Below, piece after piece: positions 1 through 6,558 of a DNA stretch of 6,716 bases (its first letter is position 1; each line of letters begins with the position of its first letter). The stretch spans positions 1 through 6,716 of the forward strand of contig JAFPNP010000228.1 in the NCBI GenBank assembly GCA_017411125.1, given 5' to 3'. The notes under the pieces are model-generated. The model made no database searches, was not told where the DNA came from, and saw only the letters and a program-made list of their open reading frames with translations. The position numbers and the translations under genes were made by a program. The DNA comes from Kiritimatiellia bacterium (GTDB taxonomy: Bacteria > Verrucomicrobiota > Kiritimatiellia > RFP12 > UBA1067).

Positions 1-66
1 ACACAAACACCCCACTTTATGCACACAAACACCCCACTTTATGCGCATAAACACCCCACTTTGTGA
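1..66. repeat. Tandem array of three 22-bp repeats
   Basis: Three back-to-back 22-bp units occupy 1-22, 23-44 and 45-66. Units 1 and 2 are identical. Unit 3 matches at 18 of 22 positions, with changes only at its two ends. The shared core reads AAACACCCCACTTT. The array reaches the left edge, so more copies may lie outside the window. A 22-bp period is not a multiple of three and there is no credible gene here, so this is non-coding repeat DNA. Its function is unknown; a regulator-binding array or a simple expanded repeat are both possible. Confidence 0.9.
38..51. promoter_or_regulatory. 14-bp perfect palindrome, possible operator
   Basis: TTTATGCGCATAAA is a perfect inverted repeat formed exactly at the junction of repeat units 2 and 3. 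It exists because unit 3 begins GCATAAA instead of the ACACAAA found in the other units. The half-site TTTATGC also ends unit 1 (16-22), and GCATAAA recurs at 140-146. A dimeric regulator could bind such a site, but no regulator gene is in the window, so the role is inferred only from symmetry. Confidence 0.4.
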
Positions 67-70
67 TTAT

Positions 71-114
71 ATCCCTATAGGGAAAGCGCGGCATCCCCAT
101 AGGGAAAGCGCGAC
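71..114. repeat. Tandem pair of a second 22-bp repeat
   Basis: Units at 71-92 and 93-114 agree at 20 of 22 positions and share the core ATAGGGAAAGCGCG. A degenerate third start (ATCCCC at 115-120) follows. This sequence is unrelated to the array at 1-66 but has the same unit length. The first unit contains the 12-bp perfect palindrome TCCCTATAGGGA (72-83); the second has the same region with one broken base pair. Function unknown. Confidence 0.85.
72..83. promoter_or_regulatory. 12-bp perfect palindrome within second repeat
   Basis: TCCCTATAGGGA is perfectly self-complementary. The next repeat unit carries TCCCCATAGGGA at 94-105, one symmetric pair short of perfect. It could be an operator for the downstream operon or simply part of the repeat family; nothing in the window decides between these. 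Confidence 0.3.
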
Positions 115-189
115 ATCCCCCAAGGCCGGCGCCTGTTTTGCATAAATCCAGCGACTTGCCCGGCCGATGACGAAAACCGCAAGACCGAT

Positions 190-218
190 TTGCGTTCCTG
201 CAGAAGATAATGTATAAT
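190..218 (+). promoter_or_regulatory. Predicted sigma70-type promoter for the three-gene operon
   Basis: A perfect TATAAT -10 hexamer lies at 213-218. Seventeen bases upstream is TTGCGT (190-195), which keeps only the TTG of the TTGACA consensus, so the -35 is weak. A second near-consensus GATAAT sits at 206-211. Transcription would start near 225, giving a leader of only about ten bases before the ATG at 236. This is the only A/T-rich promoter-like stretch next to the operon. The call is by consensus match only. Confidence 0.6.
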
Positions 219-235
219 AACGCGAACGGAGAACA

Positions 236-1933
236 ATGCAAATGACCAGAAAAGGATTCGTGCGCGGCGCCCTGCATTCGGGACTGTTTGCACTGGCAAG
301 CATCGTCGTCGCCACGGCGCACGGGGATGCGCTCGCTCCCATGGCCGCTGCGCAGGGCGACGTGACAATCTCGATCGACGGGACGAAGCCGGGGCGCACG
401 CTGCCCAACGTGCAGCAAATGCTTACGTTGTGGCATCTTGACAAAAGCATGTATGCGGACACGAAGCGCAACGCGGAATGGGACGTGACGGAGTTCGCCG
501 AATACATCGAAATCATGGGCGCGACGGGGGGCAGCCCGGAGCGCGACTGCTTCAAGAACCCCACCGACCGCACGACGCTGGAAGACTACGACTTCTCCCG
601 CCTCGTGTCGGGATGCCGGAACATCGTTCGTCTGGGCATGAAACCCTACCTCAAGCTGGGCAACGTGCCCGGAAAGTTCACGGCGGACTACAACGGCGGC
701 GCGTTCAGCATGAACATCCGTCCGCCGGTGGACTTTTCCGCCTACGGGCGCTACATGGCCGCCTGCGCCAAGGCGCTGCTGGACGCATTCGGACGCGACG
801 AACTTCTCAAGTGGCGCTTCGCCGTGCTGACGGAGTTCGAGAACGCAGACTGGTTCAAAGTGGCGTCCGGCAACGCGGACGAGACGTTCCAGGCGTATTG
901 CCGTCTCTACGAGGTGACGGCGGAGGCGTTCACGCGCACCATCTCGCCCGAAGTCGTCATCGGGGCGCACGCAATGGCGGTGACGGAGGGACTGTGGGAC
1001 GAGCGGAGGTTCATACGGCACGCGGCAGAGAAGAAACTTCCGCTCAAGTTCGTCACGGCGTCGTTTTACGACCACAGTCCCGGAAGGTTCACGCACGGAA
1101 AGAACCTGCCGCTCACCATCGCGCACCTCCGCGACACCGCAGTCTCCGCTGGGCTTACGAACCTCTTCTACGGCGTGGACGAAGGGCGCATCCTCGTCGG
1201 CGCAAAAGGCGCGCACAACGCGGCACTCGGCCTGCGCATCGTGGGCGACACGTACCAGGCAGCCTACGACGCGCGGACCGTGAAGCAGATATTCGACGCC
1301 GGCGCGGAGTACTTTGCGTCGTGGGGATATCTTTCCGGCCCGGACACCTTCTTCGAGGGTCTGCCGTCCGTCAGTTTCCACGTGGCGAAAGAATCCGCCC
1401 GGTTCAAAGGAATGCGGCGCCTGCCAGCCACCGCCGCCGACGCCACGCGCAATGACGTGGAGTCTGACGCCGTCGCCACGCTTTCGCCGGACGGCGGCAC
1501 GATGCGGATAATGGCGTACGCATTCAAGAACGAGCAGTTCGCGAAAGGCTCCACGCGGTTCCGCTTAAACGTGAAATGCCCCGCGGGATGGGCTGGACGC
1601 GAGATCACGATCAAGCGCACGCAGGTGGACGACGACGCCAACTGGTTCGACGAATGGCGTGCGGAACGCGCCAGGCGGGGAATCGGCAACGACCGCTTCA
1701 TCTGGTCGCCGGACAGTCCGTCCCCTTTGAACTGCATCGGGATGAAGTCAGAGACCGACAGGGAAATGTTCCGAAAGGAAATCGAACCTAAACTGCGCGA
1801 GTGCGCCAGAACGAAGCCGGCAGTCGCCAAGACGAAGGCGGGGAAAAACGGAACGCTGGCGCTTGACTGCGTCCTTCCGGACAACGCGGCGGTTTTCTTC
1901 GAACTGTGCAATATCAAACAAGGAGATGAATGA
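236..1933 (+). CDS. Exported GH39-like glycoside hydrolase (clan GH-A TIM barrel)
   Basis: This 565-aa protein probably cleaves glycosidic bonds outside the cytoplasm; the substrate is unknown. Residues 1-34 look like a signal peptide: TRKGFVR (4-10) resembles a Tat motif with RK for RR, then a hydrophobic stretch, and a possible cut after DALA (34). The barrel follows GH39 landmarks in order: YDFSRLV...MKPYLKLGNVP (118-145), WRFAVLTEFENADWF (193-207) where GH39 has W-x-F-x-V-W-N-E-P, YDH (278-280), and VDEGR (314-318). SWGYLSGPDTFFEG (362-375) corresponds to the family's YW-x-SD-x-FEE stretch. E200 (acid/base) and E316 (nucleophile) are the candidate catalytic pair. The C-terminal part looks like a beta-sandwich, with VDDDANWFDEW (463-473) echoing the GH39 tail motif. 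The usual NEP is TEF here, so this is a divergent member or a new family. CGGAG (227-231) is the likely ribosome site; ATG 242 (MTRKG) is an alternative start at better spacing. First gene of the operon. Confidence 0.72.
   Translation: MQMTRKGFVRGALHSGLFALASIVVATAHGDALAPMAAAQGDVTISIDGTKPGRTLPNVQQMLTLWHLDKSMYADTKRNAEWDVTEFAEYIEIMGATGGSPERDCFKNPTDRTTLEDYDFSRLVSGCRNIVRLGMKPYLKLGNVPGKFTADYNGGAFSMNIRPPVDFSAYGRYMAACAKALLDAFGRDELLKWRFAVLTEFENADWFKVASGNADETFQAYCRLYEVTAEAFTRTISPEVVIGAHAMAVTEGLWDERRFIRHAAEKKLPLKFVTASFYDHSPGRFTHGKNLPLTIAHLRDTAVSAGLTNLFYGVDEGRILVGAKGAHNAALGLRIVGDTYQAAYDARTVKQIFDAGAEYFASWGYLSGPDTFFEGLPSVSFHVAKESARFKGMRRLPATAADATRNDVESDAVATLSPDGGTMRIMAYAFKNEQFAKGSTRFRLNVKCPAGWAGREITIKRTQVDDDANWFDEWRAERARRGIGNDRFIWSPDSPSPLNCIGMKSETDREMFRKEIEPKLRECARTKPAVAKTKAGKNGTLALDCVLPDNAAVFFELCNIKQGDE
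1920..1925 (+). promoter_or_regulatory. Ribosome binding site deciding the start of the second gene
   Basis: AAGGAG lies 9 nt before the ATG at 1935. It directly abuts the in-frame ATG at 1926 and lies well downstream of the ATG at 1863, which is in the same open frame. Only the 1935 start has usable spacing, and it also places a clean signal peptide at the N-terminus. The site overlaps the last codons of the upstream gene. Confidence 0.8.
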
Positions 1934-1934
1934 C

Positions 1935-4900
1935 ATGAAGGCGAAACACATGATACTCAATGGTTTGGCGGTCTGCATCGCCGCAACCGCGTTCGCGGCG
2001 TCCGCAGCGACGAAGCCGCCGGAATGGGACGCCACGAATAGCGGACGATTGATGACGGCGACCAACGACATCGTGCTGTTCAAAGGAGTGTCGCTTGCAG
2101 ACTTCCGTCTGGCGAAATGCTGGTTCAACAAGGCCGGAAGGAGGCGCGTGGACGGTACGCCCGCCATGTGCAAGGGCGCCGCGAAAATATGCCACTCCAC
2201 CCGTTCCGCCGACAGGCATTCGCTCGAAGCGCAATGCCAGGTGTTCGATTCAGGATATACGAAGTGCGTCAAGATCCGCCTGTCGCAGCGCGGCGGAGAC
2301 GTGACTGGCCGCGTCCTCTACGCAAAATACCACGCAAGACACGGGGAGGACGTGGTTGGTTCTGACTTCGACACGCTCCAGACCGCCGCCGAACAGCCGG
2401 CGTACTCCGTGCTGCCGACCGGGCGCGTGACGAACGGCTACAACCTCGACTGGATCGCCCTGCGCGAAATCGGTTCCGCCGACGACAACATCCCGGAAGT
2501 CGTCGACGGCACGATGCCGGAAGACAGCGTGATGGAGTGGATGGAAAACGCCGTCGATCCCGTGGCATGGGCCGCGTACAAAAAGGCGCGTCCGGCGCAG
2601 TTCCGCCTGTTCGGCGAAGACCGCCACTACGCCGTGCGGAACAACATAGTCCCGATGCATTGGCTCGCCAAAGGCAACCTTGCCGCCGAATGCTTCAAGG
2701 GCAAGGCGCAGCCCGGCGAGTTCTATCCGTTCCAGGTATGCATTGCGTCCGACGAGCGCCGCACCCTGCGCTGGTCCGCCGGAACGGAACTGAAAGTGAC
2801 GCGCATAACGCCTGAAACGTGCGAGGTGGAGGCCAACGGCGTAAAGCCGATCTGGGTCATGGTCGACATCCCGAAAGACGCGGCAGGGAAGACGTTCCGC
2901 GGCAAAGTGACGGTCGCTGACGCCAAGACGGGATGGAGCGCGGCCCTGCCGTTCGAAATCGCAGTCGCGGGCAAGGTGCTGGAGGACGGCGGCGTGTCCG
3001 ACGCATGGCGCCTGGCGCGTCTCAAGTGGCTGAACTCCGACATCGGCCGGGAAGACACGGTGACGAAGCCGTACACCCCTGTTTCCGCAGACGCGGCGAC
3101 GCGCACGGTGAAACTGCTAGGACGCGAACTTGCGCTTGGCGAGGACGGCCTTCCGGCGCAGATCGTCTCGCGTTTCAACGGCTCCAACACACGTATCATG
3201 GAAGACAAGGGATTCAATCTGCTGTCCAAGCCGTTCGCGTTCACGGAGGACGGGTTGTCCGCACCGTCCGCCAGCACGTTCAGGTTCACGGAGGTGAAGC
3301 CCACGTGCGCAAGCTGGCGAGCGGAGACATCATTCGGCAATGTCAAGCGCATCGTCGAAGGACGCATGGACTTCACCGGCACGGGATTCTTCCGCATCCG
3401 CCACGAGGGAGCGAAGGTCGCGAAAGCCTCGCTGGAGGTTCGCATGCCGGCGGACGTGGCGCGGTTCAGGGAAGGGCTTGGGCGCAACGGCGGAAACTTC
3501 GCGCCCGGCGAGAAGCTGGAGCAAAAGTGGGATGAAAAGCACTGCCGCGATTCGGTGTGGATGGGGCGCGTAAACGGCGGTTTCGCGGTGCGCTTCAGGG
3601 GCGCCAACTACCGCCGCCCGCTCATCAACGCGTACTATCGCTGGCGCACAATCGCCCTGCCCGAAAGCTGGGCCTCCGGCGGCGGCACGATAGCGATGGA
3701 AAAGCTGCCGGACGGCGAAGCGTCGGTGAAAGCCGCCGGTTTCGATGCGCCCGGCGGCGCGGAGTGGAACTTCGAACTGTACTTGACGCCGTTCCATCCC
3801 GTCGACATGAAAGCGCACCTCTCCGAACGCTACTTCCATTTCGGCCAGCGCCGCGGCAACATGAACGCGAAGGAACTTCGCAATGCCGGCGCGACGGTGG
3901 TAAACCTGCACCACAACACGGTGTGGAATCCGTACATCAACTACCCGTACAACGACGACGGCGGACCGCTTCTCAGGAATGCGGCGAAGTCCGCGCACGA
4001 TGCCGGAATCCTGCTCAAGGTGTACTACACCACGCGCGAGCTTACGCAGAACCTGCCGGAGTTCTTCGCGCTGAAATCCCTCGACGGCGAAGTGCTGCTG
4101 AAGCGCGACCCGTCCGTGCCTGGCTGGCCGATAACCAACAGGAACGGCCCGCATCCGTGGCTGCGCCGGCACGTCGGAATGGACATTCTTCCCGCATGGC
4201 GCGAGAACGTTCGCTTCTCCGCGTATCCCAACCGCCTCGACCTCGCGGTGATAACCACGCCGGACACGCGCTGGGACAACTTCTACCTCGCCGGACTCGA
4301 CTACCTCGTGCGCGAATACGGCATCGACGGCATATATATCGACGACACCGCGCTCACGGGCGTATCGATGCAGCGCGCGCGCCGCATTCTCGACCGCGAC
4401 GGGAAGCGCCGCCTCGTGGACAACCACAGCTGGAACCATCACAACCCGCACGCCGGCTCAAATTCCACCAACCTTTCCTTCATCGACCTCTACCCCTATT
4501 TCGACCTGCTGTGGCGCGGCGAAGGCTTCAGCAACAACACGCCGTCCGATTTCTGGCTGATGGAACGTTCCGGCCTCGCGTTCGGGCTGCCGGGCGAAAT
4601 GCTGGGGCGCGGGAATCCGTTCCGCGGGCTGCTCTTCGGCATGACCGACCGCTGGGGCTGGGGCGGCAAACCGCAGACGCTCTGGAAGTTCTTCGACGAG
4701 GTCGGCCTGGGCGACATGGAGCTTGTCGGCTGGTGGGACGACGACTGCCCGGTCAAGGTGTCCGGCGCGGCTGCGGTAAAAGCGAGCGTCTGGAAAGGCA
4801 AGGGACGCGCCGTGCTCGTCGCGGCCAATTTCGCCAACGATACGCAGCGGGCGTCGTTTGCATTCGACGCGGCGAAACTGGGCTTCGACGGCGCGAAAGC

Positions 4901-5012
4901 GGCGTGGCGCCGTCCTGAAATCGGAGGCGTGCAGTCCGCCGCGCCCGCGCCGGACTTCTCCGCGCCTGTGGAATTGCCGGGCGCCGGCGGATTCATACTC
5001 GTGAGCAAATAA
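1935..5012 (+). CDS. Large exported glycoside hydrolase-like protein, DUF6067/GH123-like type
   Basis: A 1025-aa protein, probably a secreted glycan-active enzyme. The chosen start gives a Sec signal peptide (residues 1-25, basic MKAKH, hydrophobic core, ASA/SAA cleavage) and has AAGGAG 9 nt upstream; the frame is open from 1863, but the extra 24 residues would bury the signal. Residues about 26-220 form a separate N-terminal region. From about 223 (FRLFGEDRHYAVRNN) come beta-rich domains with DAWRLARLKWLNSDIG (356-371) and LLGRELALGEDGLP (394-407), a pattern I associate with the GH123-like N-terminal domain. A TIM-barrel-like region follows: YFHFGQRRGN (633-642), NLHHN (657-661), YYTTRE (697-702), YGIDGIYIDDT (795-805), then NHSWNHHN, LYPYFDLLWRGEGF with E863, and MTDRWGWG. 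A beta domain (about 940-1025) ends the protein. Candidate catalytic acids are D803, D804 and E863, an inference. It starts 1 nt after the first gene's stop, so the two are translationally close. Confidence 0.7.
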   Translation: MKAKHMILNGLAVCIAATAFAASAATKPPEWDATNSGRLMTATNDIVLFKGVSLADFRLAKCWFNKAGRRRVDGTPAMCKGAAKICHSTRSADRHSLEAQCQVFDSGYTKCVKIRLSQRGGDVTGRVLYAKYHARHGEDVVGSDFDTLQTAAEQPAYSVLPTGRVTNGYNLDWIALREIGSADDNIPEVVDGTMPEDSVMEWMENAVDPVAWAAYKKARPAQFRLFGEDRHYAVRNNIVPMHWLAKGNLAAECFKGKAQPGEFYPFQVCIASDERRTLRWSAGTELKVTRITPETCEVEANGVKPIWVMVDIPKDAAGKTFRGKVTVADAKTGWSAALPFEIAVAGKVLEDGGVSDAWRLARLKWLNSDIGREDTVTKPYTPVSADAATRTVKLLGRELALGEDGLPAQIVSRFNGSNTRIMEDKGFNLLSKPFAFTEDGLSAPSASTFRFTEVKPTCASWRAETSFGNVKRIVEGRMDFTGTGFFRIRHEGAKVAKASLEVRMPADVARFREGLGRNGGNFAPGEKLEQKWDEKHCRDSVWMGRVNGGFAVRFRGANYRRPLINAYYRWRTIALPESWASGGGTIAMEKLPDGEASVKAAGFDAPGGAEWNFELYLTPFHPVDMKAHLSERYFHFGQRRGNMNAKELRNAGATVVNLHHNTVWNPYINYPYNDDGGPLLRNAAKSAHDAGILLKVYYTTRELTQNLPEFFALKSLDGEVLLKRDPSVPGWPITNRNGPHPWLRRHVGMDILPAWRENVRFSAYPNRLDLAVITTPDTRWDNFYLAGLDYLVREYGIDGIYIDDTALTGVSMQRARRILDRDGKRRLVDNHSWNHHNPHAGSNSTNLSFIDLYPYFDLLWRGEGFSNNTPSDFWLMERSGLAFGLPGEMLGRGNPFRGLLFGMTDRWGWGGKPQTLWKFFDEVGLGDMELVGWWDDDCPVKVSGAAAVKASVWKGKGRAVLVAANFANDTQRASFAFDAAKLGFDGAKAAWRRPEIGGVQSAAPAPDFSAPVELPGAGGFILVSK

Positions 5013-5699
5013 ATGAAAAGCAAAACGGCAATACGGGCGGCGGCGATCGCCCTGGCGGCAATTCTTCCAGCCGCCGCATTCGCCCGCACGGACCAGATAT
5101 GGCTCAACGCCGGCCTGGACTACAATGTGTACGGAGACTTTTCGCTCCACATCGATCAAGAGCTGGAGTACGACAACTCCAAGCTCCTTGACGAAGAGAC
5201 GACGATGCTGGCCGTCTACAGGTTCTGTCCGTTCTTCGGCGCCGCGTTCGGGCACCGCATCGTGCGCGAACGGGCGGCGGGAAGCGGACCGCTCCTCACG
5301 GAACACCGCCCGACGCTGGACCTGAACTTTTTCGCGCCGGAATTCTGGACGCTGCTGTTCGACTTCCGTTCGCGCTTCGAATACCGGGACAAGTCCAGCG
5401 CCCAGCCCCACATGCGCTACCGCGAACGCTTCCGGCTGCGCACGAGCTGGAGCGCCACGCAGTTCGGCCTGTCGCCGTTCGCGAGCGAAGAACTGCTGTT
5501 CAGCGACATTCCCGGCGGCAGCGACTCCGACCTTTTCTGCGCAATGCGCTCGCAGGTCGGCCTGGCGTTCAACCCCGTGCCCGGCAACAAGAACCTGGAG
5601 TGCGCCATGTATTTCATGGTACACCACGACGTCGAAGACGGGGCGCAGGACTGGGCGCCCCTCAACGTGTTCGGATTCGACGTGTCCTATTCGTTCTGA
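5013..5699 (+). CDS. DUF2490-like outer-membrane beta-barrel protein
   Basis: A 228-aa protein with a Sec signal peptide (1-24, cleavage after AFA, mature end RTDQIW). The rest is alternating aromatic and polar strands rich in Arg, Glu and Tyr. LLFDFRSRFEYRD (114-126) and HMRYRERFRLRTSW (133-146) match the R-x-R-x-E-x-R strand pattern typical of DUF2490. It ends SYSF, with the C-terminal aromatic residue used by outer-membrane barrels for assembly. DUF2490 has no established function. In this operon it may admit or retain oligosaccharides released by the two upstream enzymes, which is inference. Its ATG follows the upstream stop with no gap (TAAATG). There is no strong Shine-Dalgarno; GTGA (5001-5004) is the only weak match, so translation probably depends on coupling to the gene before it. 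Length is near that expected for a small barrel. Confidence 0.7.
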   Translation: MKSKTAIRAAAIALAAILPAAAFARTDQIWLNAGLDYNVYGDFSLHIDQELEYDNSKLLDEETTMLAVYRFCPFFGAAFGHRIVRERAAGSGPLLTEHRPTLDLNFFAPEFWTLLFDFRSRFEYRDKSSAQPHMRYRERFRLRTSWSATQFGLSPFASEELLFSDIPGGSDSDLFCAMRSQVGLAFNPVPGNKNLECAMYFMVHHDVEDGAQDWAPLNVFGFDVSYSF

Positions 5700-5709
5700 C
5701 GCGAGGCCG

Positions 5710-6558
5710 CTACGCGTTCCAGCGATCCTCGATGTACTTGGCGCTGGCGCGGAGAAGCTCCGCCGAGCCGCCCACTTCGAGGGTGGAATACTTAATGTTC
5801 TTGTTGTCCTTTAGAACCTCGATCACGCCGGCCACGTCGATGCAGCCGGTGCCGACTTCGATCGTGGAGAAGCCGCATCCGAATATCGTGCCGCGCTTGG
5901 GAAGCCATTCGGGGCCGAGATCCTTCCAGTGGATGTGGTAGATCTTGTCGTGGTACTTCTTCGCGAGGTCCACGGGATTGGTGCCGCCGAGCCAGCTGTT
6001 GCCGGTATCGAGGTTCACGCCAAGCGAATCCGGGTTGCCTAGGCGGTCCATGATGTCGCCGATACCGTCGATCGTGTCGGTGAGCGGGCCGTGCTGCTCG
6101 AGGCAGAGCTTTATGCCGTAGTCCGCCGCCATCCGGCAGGGATTGTACAGCTTCTCGGCGGCGATGAACACCTTCTCCTTGTAGGTGAGCGACTTCGCCC
6201 ACTCGCTCTTCGCGAACGTCTCGGTGGTGATGACGTATTCGATGCCGGCGCCGGCGGCGAACTTGATCGCCTTCATTATCTCCGCCGTGGCGTAGTTCGC
6301 CGGCGAGGACGGCTCCAGCAGCAGCGCGTGGGCGCTGAGCGTCATTATCTTAATGCCGTGGCGCTCGAACGTGCGGCGCACCTCGAACGGATTGTCGTCG
6401 AGGCTCACCGAAGCGGAAAGCCCCGCGCTCGCGAACATGCTGCCGCCGGAGTGGGTATCCGTGATGTCCGCGTGCGTGAATCCGTACTCGTGCGCGAGCC
6501 GGAGGTTGTTCTCGAGCGACGTGTAGGGCTCGAGGCAGAGGAATACGCCAACGTTCAT
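5710..6558 (-). CDS. Sugar phosphate isomerase/epimerase (xylose isomerase-like TIM barrel)
   Basis: A 282-aa cytoplasmic protein of the AP endonuclease 2/xylose isomerase-like TIM barrel family, with no signal peptide. These enzymes shift the carbonyl or invert a carbon of sugars or polyols using a divalent metal. The metal-ligand pattern is complete: E154 in LCLEQH, D184 in GVNLDTGNSW, H210 in YHIHWKD and E261 in STLEVGG. GCGFSTIEVGTGCID (227-241) is the usual G-x-G loop before the last helix. Where ketose 3-epimerases such as D-tagatose 3-epimerase have a second His after the Asp, this protein has N187 (DTGN), so it may be another subgroup; the exact substrate cannot be named. It overlaps the upstream minus-strand gene by ATGA, showing co-transcription with it, and converges on the DUF2490 gene with 10 nt between stops. 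The stop is TAG. Confidence 0.88.
   Translation of the reverse strand: MNVGVFLCLEPYTSLENNLRLAHEYGFTHADITDTHSGGSMFASAGLSASVSLDDNPFEVRRTFERHGIKIMTLSAHALLLEPSSPANYATAEIMKAIKFAAGAGIEYVITTETFAKSEWAKSLTYKEKVFIAAEKLYNPCRMAADYGIKLCLEQHGPLTDTIDGIGDIMDRLGNPDSLGVNLDTGNSWLGGTNPVDLAKKYHDKIYHIHWKDLGPEWLPKRGTIFGCGFSTIEVGTGCIDVAGVIEVLKDNKNIKYSTLEVGGSAELLRASAKYIEDRWNA

Noticed and set aside
1..114. CRISPR array
   Set aside because: The 22-bp units are directly adjacent with no unique spacers, and two different repeat sequences are involved.
120..189. Small gene or RNA between the repeats and the promoter
   Set aside because: No start with a ribosome site, no coding bias and no stable RNA fold recognisable by eye; I see only one more GCATAAA heptamer here.
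17..1381. 454-aa minus-strand open frame opposite the GH39-like gene
   Set aside because: Arg/Val/His-rich translation typical of the antisense of a GC-rich gene, runs through the non-coding repeats, and shows no family motifs; the plus-strand protein has a signal peptide and GH39 landmarks.
1863..1934. Earlier in-frame starts (1863, 1926) for the large second gene
   Set aside because: They would put a polar extension ahead of the signal peptide and leave AAGGAG at impossible spacing; the 1935 start fits both.
3330..4451. 373-aa minus-strand open frame, and a similar one at 4458-5627
   Set aside because: Both are antisense to well-supported genes, have Val/Arg/His-rich composition and no recognisable motif; they arise from few stop codons in GC-rich sequence.
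3557..4918. 453-aa plus-strand open frame inside the large DUF6067-like gene
   Set aside because: Translation is dominated by Arg, Ala, Pro and Gly without domain structure, as expected from a shifted frame of GC-rich coding DNA.
5699..5717. Rho-independent terminator between the convergent operons
   Set aside because: The stem is only 5 bp with a 9-nt loop and no T-run follows on either strand; it also lies within both coding ends.
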